From the NCBI GenBank assembly GCA_052388455.1, contig JBQTIA010000018.1, forward strand, positions 1-52,429: a stretch of 52,429 nucleotides of DNA, read 5' to 3'. A model generated the notes under the pieces. The model searched no databases and was not told the DNA's origin. It was given only the letters and a program-made list of their open reading frames with translations. A program made the translations under genes and the position numbers. Source of the DNA: CAZSNH01 sp052388455 (GTDB lineage: Bacteria; Pseudomonadota; Alphaproteobacteria; Rhizobiales; Hyphomicrobiaceae). Shown here in pieces: positions 1 to 7,786 of this stretch (positions within the stretch are counted from its first letter, which is position 1; the number at the start of each line of letters is the position of its first letter).

Positions 1-147
1 GGCGGTTTTCTTGTGTTTTTCTCTTCTCGGGCGCTGCCCGCGGTCGTCTTCTCGTGTGCGCGTGTTTTTTTGGGGGTGCTTGTGGTTCGGGTGCGCGGCG
101 TGGGCGGCCCCCCCCCGCCGCGGGGCCAACTTTCCTGTTAGCAGCAC

Positions 148-176
148 CGGTGTCAGACCCAGAGGGTCTGACACCG
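148..176. repeat. Perfect 13-bp inverted repeat (REP-like palindrome)
   Basis: Two 13-base arms (148-160 and 164-176) are exact reverse complements around a three-base AGA loop. The core arm reads GGTGTCAGACCC. It lies about 60 bases before a small gene. It could be a terminator of an upstream gene outside the window or a REP-type dispersed palindrome. It has no T-tract on the plus strand. A second short palindromic stretch with two GAATTC sites follows immediately (176-197). Confidence 0.6.
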
Positions 177-236
177 AATTCAGAATTTCTCGAATTCATA
201 GTTCGAAGACCTCGGCATGAACCTGGGGCATCGTCG

Positions 237-626
237 ATGAGGAACACATCTTACTTTCTAATGGTCGTTTTGGCCCTGATGCCGGGCGCATCGACGGCGG
301 CCGCTGAAATACTGTGCGACGTCGAGGTCGGCTCCTACGACATTCTCGAAGCCAAAATCTCCGGCCGGCAGGGCGTGAAGCTCTTGCCGAGCGATGCTGC
401 GACCCGCTCGTACGAGGATCCTCAAACTTCCATCATCTGGAATTTCGCGACCAAGGGCAGCCCGGCGTATCCCTCGGTGGCGTGCCGCCGTCTGAACACG
501 AAGGACGGCACTATCTTCGTCGTCACCGAGATCAGCTGCCGCGCCGCCAAGGATGCGTGCGATCGCCTGGCTGCCGCCTACAGCGACCTCGATCGCCAGA
601 TGACCGAAGCGCTGAAAAAGAAGTGA
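237..626 (+). CDS. Small exported protein of unknown function
   Basis: I do not recognise a family. The 129-residue product starts with a clear signal peptide: MRNTSYF, then a hydrophobic stretch, then an alanine-rich cleavage region ending near residue 22 (STAAA). The mature part has four cysteines (CDVEV, ACRRL, ISCRA, DACDR), which suggests disulfides in the periplasm. I chose the ATG at 237 because everything upstream in the frame is low-complexity Gly/Arg/Pro and the signal peptide begins here. The gene is convergent with the next small exported protein, and they share a hairpin terminator. Confidence 0.6.
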   Translation: MRNTSYFLMVVLALMPGASTAAAEILCDVEVGSYDILEAKISGRQGVKLLPSDAATRSYEDPQTSIIWNFATKGSPAYPSVACRRLNTKDGTIFVVTEISCRAAKDACDRLAAAYSDLDRQMTEALKKK

Positions 627-660
627 CGACGCGGTTCTCACCTCTCGCGCCATGAAACAA

Positions 661-690
661 CGGGTGTCCGGATTGCGATCCGAACACCCG
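661..690. terminator. Bidirectional terminator hairpin between convergent genes
   Basis: A near-perfect inverted repeat, CGGGTGT-C-CGGAT followed by ATCCG-A-ACACCCG, with a short loop and a single mismatch. It sits between the stops of the two convergent small genes. There is no strong T-run, so efficiency is uncertain. Confidence 0.6.
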
Positions 691-721
691 CGTAATCACG
701 ACATCAGGATGCGCGCGGTGC

Positions 722-1066
722 CTACTTAACCTTTTCGGCCGGAGAGGATTTTCCGGGCTTGCCGTCACCCTCGCCCTTCTTGAACGCGGTCTTCACGTAA
801 CCGCCATCCGACTTGGAAATTTTCGTCGTCCAGCCGGATTTCCATTCGATGACGACCGCCTCACCCTCGGCCTTCCAGGTTCCAGCCTGACCCGCTTCCT
901 GGGTGCCATTGGCGCTTCCATCGGGGGCCAGAGTGATCTCGTAAGCCTTGCCTGTGGTGTCTGTCACTTTCCACACGCCCTCGAACTCGCTCGCCGCCCA
1001 GGCGGGACCGGAGATCATCATGGCGAACATTCCGGCCCGTACGACATTGGAAAAATTCGGGTTCAT
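722..1066 (-). CDS. Small exported protein of unknown function
   Basis: The 114-residue product has a signal peptide (residues 1-24, ending GPAWA before ASEFEG). The mature domain looks like a small beta-rich fold with alternating Trp and Gly (FEGVWKV, GTWKAEGEAV, EWKSGWTTKI). The C-terminus is Lys/Gly-rich and probably disordered. A strong Shine-Dalgarno sequence (AAGGAGG) lies 7 bases before the ATG, which fixes the start. The layout resembles small periplasmic lipocalin-like or DUF-type domains, but I cannot assign a family. It is divergent from nrdR and convergent with the preceding gene. Confidence 0.65.
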   Translation of the reverse strand: MNPNFSNVVRAGMFAMMISGPAWAASEFEGVWKVTDTTGKAYEITLAPDGSANGTQEAGQAGTWKAEGEAVVIEWKSGWTTKISKSDGGYVKTAFKKGEGDGKPGKSSPAEKVK

Positions 1067-1185
1067 GGCCGTTCCTCCTTTACCTTCACACGTCTGCCTG
1101 CGCTAAAACGCGCCAGCGATAGCGATGGTTCCGCGCTGCGAGTTGCGGCATGGGGTGGGCCTGCACTGACGGGAGACTTGCCGAC

Positions 1186-1653
1186 ATGCGCTGCCCCTAC
1201 TGCTCGGGCGAGAATACGCAAGTGAAAGACAGCCGGCCGACGGAGGAGAATGCCGCCATCCGCCGGCGCCGCGTCTGTCCGGATTGCGGTGGCCGATTCA
1301 CCACCTTCGAGCGCGTTCAGTTGCGCGATCTCGTGGTCGTCAAGCGCTCGGGCCGCAAGGTGCCGTTCGATCGCGACAAGCTGCTGAAGAGCGTCGAGGT
1401 GGCTTTGCGCAAGCGGCCCATCGACCCCGATCGCATCGAGCGGCTGGTCTCCGGCATCGTGCGCCAGCTCGAAAGCACGGGGGAATCGGAGATCGCCTCG
1501 TCCGTCATCGGCGAATACGTGATGGAAGGACTGCGCGGCCTCGATCCCGTGGCCTACGTGCGCTTCGCCTCCGTCTACCGCGATTTCCGCGAGGCGGCCG
1601 ATTTCCAGGAGGTGCTGGGCGAGATCGCGGGCGACGACCAGGGTAAGCCATAG
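1186..1653 (+). CDS. nrdR: Transcriptional repressor NrdR
   Basis: NrdR is the zinc-finger plus ATP-cone repressor of ribonucleotide reductase genes. The 155-residue product has the diagnostic N-terminus MRCPYCSGENTQVKDSRP, with a second Cys pair in RRRRVCPDCGGRFTTFER. Together these form the zinc ribbon (residues 1-35). An ATP-cone domain follows (from about residue 48, KRSGRKVPFDRDKLLKS). The length is normal for the family. The ATG at 1186 gives the canonical N-terminus; an in-frame ATG at 1150 would add 12 residues that the family does not have. In many alphaproteobacteria nrdR directly precedes ribD. Here an opposing gene separates them. Confidence 0.95.
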   Translation: MRCPYCSGENTQVKDSRPTEENAAIRRRRVCPDCGGRFTTFERVQLRDLVVVKRSGRKVPFDRDKLLKSVEVALRKRPIDPDRIERLVSGIVRQLESTGESEIASSVIGEYVMEGLRGLDPVAYVRFASVYRDFREAADFQEVLGEIAGDDQGKP

Positions 1654-1658
1654 CGGCG

Positions 1659-2264
1659 TCAGCGGAGCTCCAGGTTGCCGAGCGTGACGGCGATCTCGGG
1701 GGCGAAAATTGGAGTGAGAGGCAGATGGGAAGCAATTTCACTCATTGCGATGTAGCCGTCGAGCCCGGGCCGCGAATGCACGCTGGTGACGAGGCTCTGT
1801 GCATTGATGACCCAGACTTCTCGGACGCCGTAGCTTGCATAGATTCGCACCTTGCGCCCGAGATCGTAGGCAAGGCTCGAATCGGCCACCTCGACCGCAA
1901 GCAGCACTGTTTCCGGCTTCAGGTTTCCCAGTCCATCGGAGCGCCGGTAGAAGACGATATCGGGCTCCACGAAGCTATCGGCATCGAGGCGAAACGTCGT
2001 CTCGATCGCGAAATGAATTTCGTCTGTGCAGCGCTTGCCCCAAAAACGAATAAGTGCGTTCTTCAGAAGCTCATGCCGGATACCTTTTGGTGACATCGGC
2101 ACGACCTCCCCGCCGATCAGCTCGAATCGCTCGTCCTCGCCGAGAATGCCGGCTTTGACCATGGCCTCGATCTCGGCCACGCTGAAGCGCCGGCGCAGCA
2201 GCCCTTCGGCGGCTTGCGTCGTGGGGGTTGAGCCGGGCATACGGAGATGCTGGTTCATCGGCAT
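1659..2264 (-). CDS. Uma2 family (DUF820) putative endonuclease
   Basis: The Uma2/DUF820 family has a PD-(D/E)XK nuclease fold, and its biological role is largely unknown. The 201-residue protein shows the family signatures in order: the entry helix plus RFELIGGEVVPMSP (about residues 47-60), EPDIVFYRR (about 118-126), LLAVEVADSSLAYDLGRKV (about 140-158), and GVREVWVIN near residue 170. The acidic and Lys residues of the PD-EVK core are present. Two in-frame ATGs (2264 and 2258) are possible. The gene lies on the minus strand between nrdR and ribD and ends only 6 bases past the nrdR stop, so it appears inserted into a normally continuous operon. The family is often mobile or multi-copy. Confidence 0.85.
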   Translation of the reverse strand: MPMNQHLRMPGSTPTTQAAEGLLRRRFSVAEIEAMVKAGILGEDERFELIGGEVVPMSPKGIRHELLKNALIRFWGKRCTDEIHFAIETTFRLDADSFVEPDIVFYRRSDGLGNLKPETVLLAVEVADSSLAYDLGRKVRIYASYGVREVWVINAQSLVTSVHSRPGLDGYIAMSEIASHLPLTPIFAPEIAVTLGNLELR

Positions 2265-2348
2265 ATTTTAGCATGGATGGCGGGAGGCGAGCCAGTCTCG
2301 GCGCGGCAGTTCCTCCGTGCATTGCCCTTCACGGAGCCGGATCGACTG

Positions 2349-3470
2349 ATGACAGCCGACGATTTCGATCATGCCATGATGGCCGGCGCGCTGCGCATGG
2401 CGAAGCGCGGGCTAGGAACGGCGGCGCCCAACCCGAGCGTCGGCGCGATCATCGCCGATCCGGCCACCGGCGAGGTGATCGCGCGCGGGTGGACGCAGCC
2501 GGGCGGGCGACCGCATGCGGAGACGGAGGCGCTTCGCAGAGCCGGCTCGCGGGCTCGCGGGGCCACGCTCTATGTCACGCTGGAGCCCTGCGCGCATCAC
2601 GGCAAGACCCCGCCCTGCGCGGATGCCATCATTGCCGCCGGGATCAGGCGCGTCGTCGCGGGGAGCCCCGATCCCGATCCGAGGACGGCGGGGCAGGGTT
2701 TCGCGCGGTTGCGGACGGCCGGCATAGCCGTGAGCGAGGGCGTCGGCGCGGAGGCGTGCCGTGCAATGAGCCTCGGCCATATCCTGCGCGTCACCGAAAC
2801 GCGTCCCTTCGTGCAGATCAAGATGGCCGTCGACGCCAACGGCGAGATCGCCCGCGGCACGAGCGGCAGGCCGGCCTGGGTCACCTCCGAGGCGGCACGG
2901 GCGCGGGGACACCTGCTCAGAGCCGAGGCCGACGCCATCCTGATCGGAGCGCGGACGCTGGCCGACGACGATCCGGAGCTGACCTGCCGCCTGCCCGGCC
3001 TCGCGCATCGCTCGCCGGTCCGTGTGGTCGTCTCGAAGCGTGCTGAAGGCATGCTGGCGAGCAAGATCGTCGCGACACTCCGCAAAGGTCCATCTTCGGC
3101 CGCTGGCGTTTGGATCATGACCGGACCGGACGTCGATTTGGGCCCCGTGGCCGGGTTGGAGGCCGCCGGGGCCTGGGTCTCGCGATGTCCGCTCGTAGGC
3201 GGGCAGCTCTCCACGGCGGCCGTTCTCACTTGCCTCGCGGCAGAGGGCATCACGCGGCTGCTGGTCGAAGGCGGCCCCGTGGTCTGGCGATCGTTCGCAA
3301 CGGCCGGGTTTGTGGACGAGATCGTCGTCCTCTCCGCTCGTCAGCCCGGCCATACGGCCGACTTCGCCCCGCGCGCCGCGCTGGTCCGCTATGCGCCGGA
3401 AGCCGCCGTGACGCTCGCCGACTCCCGCCGCATCGGAGACGACGACTTGACGATCTACCGGCGTTCGTAG
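2349..3470 (+). CDS. ribD: Bifunctional riboflavin deaminase/reductase RibD
   Basis: RibD catalyses the deaminase and reductase steps of riboflavin synthesis. The N-terminal cytidine-deaminase-like domain has the zinc motifs HAETEAL (about residue 57) and PCAHHGKTPPC (about 80-90). The C-terminal reductase domain (from about residue 150) contains QIKMAVDANGEIA, AWVTSEAAR and the NADPH-binding LLVEGGPVVWRSF. The start at ATG 2349 gives 373 residues, usual for the family, and follows a GGAG. In-frame ATGs at 2247 and 2277 would overlap the divergent Uma2 gene. It begins a tightly packed cluster with ribE 11 bases downstream. Its promoter must lie in or near the 5' end of the Uma2 gene. Confidence 0.95.
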   Translation: MTADDFDHAMMAGALRMAKRGLGTAAPNPSVGAIIADPATGEVIARGWTQPGGRPHAETEALRRAGSRARGATLYVTLEPCAHHGKTPPCADAIIAAGIRRVVAGSPDPDPRTAGQGFARLRTAGIAVSEGVGAEACRAMSLGHILRVTETRPFVQIKMAVDANGEIARGTSGRPAWVTSEAARARGHLLRAEADAILIGARTLADDDPELTCRLPGLAHRSPVRVVVSKRAEGMLASKIVATLRKGPSSAAGVWIMTGPDVDLGPVAGLEAAGAWVSRCPLVGGQLSTAAVLTCLAAEGITRLLVEGGPVVWRSFATAGFVDEIVVLSARQPGHTADFAPRAALVRYAPEAAVTLADSRRIGDDDLTIYRRS

Positions 3471-3481
3471 ATCAGGCTCGC

Positions 3482-4075
3482 ATGTTCACCGGCATCATCA
3501 CCGATCTTGGCGAGGTCGCCTCGCGCGACGGCGGCCGCTTCGCGATTCGATCGGGCTATGACGCTGCGACGATCGCGCTCGGCGCATCGATCGCGTGCGA
3601 CGGCTGCTGCCTGACGGTGACGGGCGTCATGCCGGCGGAAGGCGGCAGCGTCTTCGCCGTCGATGTGTCGAACGAAACGCTGTCGAAAACCACGCTCGCC
3701 TCGTGGCAGCCGGGCCGGCGGGTCAACCTGGAACGCGCGCTGAAAGTCGGTGACGAGTTGGGCGGGCACATGGTGTCCGGCCACGTGGACGGCCTCGCGA
3801 CCATCGTCGATGTAATGCCCGATGGCGAAAGCCGGCGGTTCACATTCGACGCGGCGCCGGCCCTCGCGCGCTTCATCGCGAGCAAGGGTTCCGTCGCGCT
3901 CGACGGGACCTCGCTCACCGTCAACGACGTCGCGGGTCGCCGCTTCGGCGTCAACCTCGTTCCCCATACCTTGACCGTGACGACGTGGGGGCGCAAAAGG
4001 GCGGGCGATACGGTCAATCTCGAAATCGATCCGCTGGCCCGCTACGTCGCGCGGCTCATGGAGTTTGCCCCGTGA
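3482..4075 (+). CDS. ribE: Riboflavin synthase alpha chain
   Basis: This enzyme dismutates two 6,7-dimethyl-8-ribityllumazines to riboflavin. The 197-residue protein has the conserved N-terminus MFTGIITDLGEV and two lumazine-binding repeats. The first contains IACDGCCLTVTGV and FAVDVSNETLSKT. The second contains LGGHMVSGHVDG, SVALDGTSLTVNDV and VNLVPHTLTVTT. The ATG at 3482 is fixed by the universal MFTGII start; the frame is open far upstream only as a shadow of ribD. It follows ribD by 11 bases and its end adjoins or overlaps the start of the ribB-type gene. Confidence 0.96.
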   Translation: MFTGIITDLGEVASRDGGRFAIRSGYDAATIALGASIACDGCCLTVTGVMPAEGGSVFAVDVSNETLSKTTLASWQPGRRVNLERALKVGDELGGHMVSGHVDGLATIVDVMPDGESRRFTFDAAPALARFIASKGSVALDGTSLTVNDVAGRRFGVNLVPHTLTVTTWGRKRAGDTVNLEIDPLARYVARLMEFAP

Positions 4076-4088
4076 CTGGAGTTTCCCG

Positions 4089-5243
4089 TTGAATCGAGGG
4101 CAGGGCATCGCCGTCAAAGGCATCGACAAAAGTGTGCTGTCCCCCACTCCCGAGATCATCGAGGAGATGCGGAACGGTCGCATGGTCGTGCTCGTCGACG
4201 CCGAGGATCGCGAGAACGAAGGCGACCTCGTCATTCCCGCGCAGATGGCCACACCCGACGCCGTCAACTTCATGGCCAAGCACGGGCGCGGGCTGATCTG
4301 CCTGACGCTGACGCAGGCGCGCGCGCAGGAGCTGCGTCTCGAATTCATGGTGCGGACCAACGCCTCGCGAAACCGCACCGCCTTCACGCAGTCCATCGAG
4401 GCCAGCGAGGGCATCTCGACGGGTATCTCCGCGCATGATCGCGCCCGCACCATCGCCACCGCCATCGACCCGACCAAGGGCGCGGCCGATGTCGTGTCGC
4501 CGGGGCATGTGTTCCCGCTGATCGCGCGCGAGGGCGGCGTGCTGATCCGCGCCGGTCATACCGAGGCGTCCGTCGACCTCGCCCGCCTCGCCGGGCTGCT
4601 GCCGGCCGCCGTCATCTGCGAGATCATGAACGACGACGGCACCATGGCTCGGATGCCCGATCTAGTGCCCTTCACCGAACGCCACGGACTGAAGATCGGC
4701 ACCATCGAGGATCTGATCGCCTACCGTCTCGGCAACGAGCGGGTCGTCGAGCCGGTCGCCCGCACGTCGATAGAAAGTGTGTTCGGAGGCACCTTCGACC
4801 TGCACGTCTTCCGCACCACGGTCGAGCCGGTCGAGCACCTGGCGCTGGTCAAGGGCGATCTCTCCAGGCCGGGCCCGGTGCTGGTGCGTGTGCATGCCGT
4901 CAACGTGATTGGCGACCTGCTGGGCGCCGGGGACGAAGCCGACGGCGGGACGCTGGTCGCCAAGGCCATGCGGGCGATCGAGGCGGAGGGGCGCGGCGTC
5001 ATCGTCCTGATCCGCGATCTGGCGCCGCGCAGCGTCTCGGAGTGGGTTCAGCGCCGTGCGGTGCCGGCCGCCAAGGCCAAGGACGCGCGGGACCGCCGGC
5101 GGGTCGAGATCGGGGTCGGCTCGCAGATCCTGCGTCAGCTCGGCGTCAGCGACATGGTGCTGCTGTCGAACTCTCCGGCGCACGTCTATGTCGGCCTCGA
5201 AGCCTTCGGACTGAGCATCGCCGGCACGCGCAGGGTCGAGTGA
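4089..5243 (+). CDS. ribB: 3,4-dihydroxy-2-butanone-4-phosphate synthase with degenerate RibA-like domain (RibBX)
   Basis: The N-terminal half (to about residue 205) is an intact DHBP synthase, which makes the four-carbon unit from ribulose 5-phosphate. It has VLVDAEDRENEGDL, MAKHGRGLICLTLT, GISTGISAHDRARTI, SPGHVFPL, AGHTEASVDLARLAGL and CEIMNDDGTMAR. The C-terminal half aligns in outline with GTP cyclohydrolase II. It lacks the zinc cysteines and the catalytic stretch of that enzyme: the usual Cys-rich Leu-Arg-Cys-Asp-Cys-Gly region is replaced by AVNVIGDLLGAGDEADGG. The RibA activity is therefore expected to be absent, as in other alphaproteobacterial RibBX proteins, and a separate ribA should exist elsewhere. 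I prefer the TTG at 4089, 8 bases after GGAG; a TTG at 4065 and an ATG at 4167 are alternatives. Confidence 0.9.
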   Translation: MNRGQGIAVKGIDKSVLSPTPEIIEEMRNGRMVVLVDAEDRENEGDLVIPAQMATPDAVNFMAKHGRGLICLTLTQARAQELRLEFMVRTNASRNRTAFTQSIEASEGISTGISAHDRARTIATAIDPTKGAADVVSPGHVFPLIAREGGVLIRAGHTEASVDLARLAGLLPAAVICEIMNDDGTMARMPDLVPFTERHGLKIGTIEDLIAYRLGNERVVEPVARTSIESVFGGTFDLHVFRTTVEPVEHLALVKGDLSRPGPVLVRVHAVNVIGDLLGAGDEADGGTLVAKAMRAIEAEGRGVIVLIRDLAPRSVSEWVQRRAVPAAKAKDARDRRRVEIGVGSQILRQLGVSDMVLLSNSPAHVYVGLEAFGLSIAGTRRVE

Positions 5244-5250
5244 GCAGGCC

Positions 5251-5760
5251 ATGGTGACGCGCGCGCGAGAGACCCTGGACGCTCCTCAGCCGACGGCCGG
5301 TCATCGGCTGCTGCTGATCGAGGCCCGCTACTATGCCGCCATATCGGACGCCTTGGCGGAGGGCGCCCTCGCGGAACTCGCGGTGCGCGGCTGCACGTTC
5401 GAACGCGTCGTCGTGCCCGGCGCGCTCGAAATCCCGCAGGCGCTGGCGCAGGCGGTCGCGGCGGGCCGCATGAGTACGGCCAAGTGCCGCGGTCACTTCG
5501 CCGGTGCGGTGGCGCTCGGCTGCGTCATCCGCGGAGAGACCTCGCACTACGATATCGTCTGCAACAATGCCAACCACTGGCTGATGGAGTTGGCCATGCG
5601 CCATGCGATCCCGGTGGGGAACGCCATTCTGACCGTCGACACCGAAGCACAGGCGATGGCGCGGGCCGAGGGCGGTCGCGAAGGCAAGGGCGGCGACGCC
5701 GTGCGCGCCTGCCTTGCCTTGATCGACGCCGGCCGCGCCTTCGAAGGAATGATCCGATGA
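5251..5760 (+). CDS. ribH: 6,7-dimethyl-8-ribityllumazine synthase
   Basis: Lumazine synthase condenses the ribB and ribD products. The 169-residue protein has the family signatures LLIEARYYAAISDAL (substrate-binding N-terminus), VVPGALEIPQALAQ, ALGCVIRGETSHYDIVCN with the catalytic His of SHYD, and PVGNAILTVDTEAQAMARA. The length is normal for an icosahedral-type subunit. It starts 7 bases after the ribB-type gene. Its stop overlaps the start of nusB in an ATGA, which indicates translational coupling. Confidence 0.96.
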   Translation: MVTRARETLDAPQPTAGHRLLLIEARYYAAISDALAEGALAELAVRGCTFERVVVPGALEIPQALAQAVAAGRMSTAKCRGHFAGAVALGCVIRGETSHYDIVCNNANHWLMELAMRHAIPVGNAILTVDTEAQAMARAEGGREGKGGDAVRACLALIDAGRAFEGMIR

Positions 5761-6299
5761 CCACACCGGACCCCATGAAGGCGGCGGCGACGAAGCCGAA
5801 GCCGCGCAGCACGGCCCGCATGGCTGCCGTGCAGGCTCTCTACCAGATGGATCTCGCCGGCACCGACGTCGGTGATGTCATCGCGGAGTTCGAGACGCTG
5901 CGCTTTCACGGCGGTGCGAGCGACGGCGCCGACGGATCGGGTGAAGCGAGCTCGGATCTCGCGGGCGCCGACCCGACCTTCTTCGCCGAGATCCTGCGCG
6001 GCGTCGTCCGCCGGCAGAAGGACATCGATCCGCTGATCGACCAGCAGCTCGCCACCGGCTGGCGGATGGTGCGCATCGATTCCACGCTGCGCGCGATCCT
6101 CAGGGCAGGCGCCTTCGAGCTCTTCGAACGTCCCGACGTGCCCGTCCGCGTCGTCATCAACGAGTACATCAACATCGCGCACGGCTTTTTCGATCGTGAC
6201 GAGCCGAAGGTGGCGAACGGCGTGCTCGACGCCATCGCGCGCCGCATCAGGCCGCAGGATTTCAATGACCCGGCGCCGGGCCCGACCGCCAAGTCGTGA
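5757..6299 (+). CDS. nusB: Transcription antitermination factor NusB
   Basis: NusB binds boxA RNA with NusE (S10) in rRNA antitermination. The 180-residue protein has the typical N-terminus after a basic leader: RSTARMAAVQALYQMDLAGT. It continues with the all-helical core, including IDPLIDQQLATGWRMVRID, TLRAILRAGAFELFER, VRVVINEYINIAHGFFD and KVANGVLDAIARRI. An Ala/Asp/Gly-rich insertion (about residues 48-70) is common in alphaproteobacterial NusB. The ATG overlaps the ribH stop by four bases. Two hairpin repeats follow before thiL. Confidence 0.95.
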   Translation: MTTPDPMKAAATKPKPRSTARMAAVQALYQMDLAGTDVGDVIAEFETLRFHGGASDGADGSGEASSDLAGADPTFFAEILRGVVRRQKDIDPLIDQQLATGWRMVRIDSTLRAILRAGAFELFERPDVPVRVVINEYINIAHGFFDRDEPKVANGVLDAIARRIRPQDFNDPAPGPTAKS

Positions 6300-6313
6300 T
6301 CGCGCCGGCTGCG

Positions 6314-6389
6314 CTAGTGTCCCGTTCGCGAAGTTCGCAACCACCCGCTGCAGGATCTTGGCGAACTTCGCGAACGATAAGGACACTAG
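6314..6389. repeat. 76-bp inverted-repeat element, copy 1 (MITE/REP-like)
   Basis: The outer arms CTAGTGTCC (6314-6322) and GGACACTAG (6381-6389) are exact reverse complements. Internal arms CGTTCGCGAAGTTCGC (6323-6338) and GCGAACTTCGCGAACG (6361-6376) are also exact. The element forms a long imperfect hairpin. It closely resembles the next element in layout and sequence: both have CTAGTGT ends and a GAAGTTCGC core. Confidence 0.8.
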
Positions 6390-6404
6390 CCAAGCATATG
6401 TTTT

Positions 6405-6482
6405 CTAGTGTGATTCAGATTCCGAAGTTCGCAGCCCGGACTCGCAGCAACATGAATGCGAACTTCGGAATCATTACACTAG
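6405..6482. repeat. 78-bp inverted-repeat element, copy 2 (MITE/REP-like)
   Basis: The ends are CTAGTGT (6405-6411) and ACACTAG (6476-6482). Internal arms GATTCCGAAGTTCGCA (6418-6433) and TGCGAACTTCGGAATC (6457-6472) are exact reverse complements. It is 15 bases after copy 1 and just upstream of the thiL ribosome-binding site. It may separate thiL expression from nusB or act as a processing or termination hairpin. Confidence 0.8.
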
Positions 6483-6507
6483 CACGAGCTGACCATCGGA
6501 GGCGATT

Positions 6508-7551
6508 TTGACCGCGCGCATCGCCAGCGAAGAAGATCTGATCCGCCGGTTCCTGGCGCCGCTGGCGGCGGGTGTGCCCGGAGCGCTCGACCTCCGCGAC
6601 GACTGCGCGCTTGTTGCCGTGCCGGCCGGCGAAACGCTGGTGGCCAGCATGGATGCCGTCGCGGCCGGCGTGCATTTCATCGGCGACGAGCCGGCGGCCG
6701 ACATCGCCTGGAAGGCACTGGCCGTCAATGTCTCCGACCTCGCCGGCAAGGGCGCCCGGCCGCTCGTCTACCTGATGGCGCTCTCTTTTCCCGAGGCGCC
6801 CTGCGAGGACTGGCTTACAGGGTTCGCATCTGGCCTTGCCGAAGCACAGCATCGGTTCGGCATTCGGCTCGTCGGCGGCGACACGGACCGCCGGCCGGGA
6901 CCGCTGACCATCACCATCACCGCGCTCGGCAGCGTGCCGTCCGGGCGAATGGTGCGGCGGAGCACGGCCGGCGCGGGTGACCGCGTGTTCGTTTCGGGAA
7001 CCCTCGGCGATGCCGCGCTCGGCCTGGCCGTGCTGCGCGATCCGCGGATCGCGGACGCCGCCGGCCTCGACCTTGCTTCGCGGGACTCCCTCACCGCCCG
7101 CTACCGCCGACCCGAGCCGCGCCTGCCTCTCCGCGAGGCGTTGCGTTCCTGCTCGACGGCGGCGATGGATCTCTCCGACGGTCTCGCCAAGGATCTCGCA
7201 CGCCTCGTCGCGGCCAGCGGCTGTGGCGCGCGGGTCGAGGCCGGGCGCGTACCGCTTTCGGAGCCCGCGCGCCGTATCGTCGCCGCCGATACCGGATGGT
7301 GGTCGACGATCCTCGCCGGCGGCGACGACTTTGAAATCCTCGCGACCGTGCGGCCCGACCATGCGGCGCAATTCTGCACGCTCGCCGAGAGCGCCGGCAT
7401 CGCTGTCACCGAAATCGGACGGATCATCGCAGGTTCCGGTGTCGAGATCACCGATCCGGCCGGGCGGGTGCTGGCCCTGGAACGCGCCGGATGGGACCAT
7501 TTCGCGACCCGCTGGGAACATCTCCCAATCGTCCGGCGTTGGATAAGCTAA
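6508..7551 (+). CDS. thiL: Thiamine-monophosphate kinase
   Basis: ThiL phosphorylates thiamine monophosphate to the active diphosphate. The 347-residue protein starts with the typical SEEDLIRRFLAPLAA. It has the AIRS-like ATP and Mg sites DLRDDCALV (about residues 27-35), ALAVNVSDLAGKGARP, RLVGGDTDRRPGPL, and the C-terminal MDLSDGLAKDLARL and ILAGGDDFEILAT. The start is TTG at 6508, supported by a CGGAGG eight to ten bases upstream; there is no ATG before the conserved N-terminus. It is the last gene of the riboflavin cluster order, but two hairpin repeats in the 208-base gap may uncouple it from nusB. Confidence 0.95.
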   Translation: MTARIASEEDLIRRFLAPLAAGVPGALDLRDDCALVAVPAGETLVASMDAVAAGVHFIGDEPAADIAWKALAVNVSDLAGKGARPLVYLMALSFPEAPCEDWLTGFASGLAEAQHRFGIRLVGGDTDRRPGPLTITITALGSVPSGRMVRRSTAGAGDRVFVSGTLGDAALGLAVLRDPRIADAAGLDLASRDSLTARYRRPEPRLPLREALRSCSTAAMDLSDGLAKDLARLVAASGCGARVEAGRVPLSEPARRIVAADTGWWSTILAGGDDFEILATVRPDHAAQFCTLAESAGIAVTEIGRIIAGSGVEITDPAGRVLALERAGWDHFATRWEHLPIVRRWIS

Positions 7552-7786
7552 GTGCCGCCAATTCAAGCACATTGGCGCACCGATGAGCTGCGAGAAGCAT
7601 GGGTCGAGGGTCTTGGTTTGGCCACATCGATGGTGCCTTGCTCGCAAGTGCATTTGAGCAGATCATCCGTCGCGGTCGACTCATCCGGGACGCGCAAGTC
7701 CAGCCACCGGAATTCGGGGGTTTAAGTCTGAACTTCGCCAGTCCGGGACCTGGCCGCGACCATCCATCGAGGGAAACGAGACCGAC

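Noticed and set aside
2265..2348. FMN riboswitch before ribD
   Set aside because: The space between the Uma2 start and ribD is only 84 bases and lacks the conserved RFN-element sequences.
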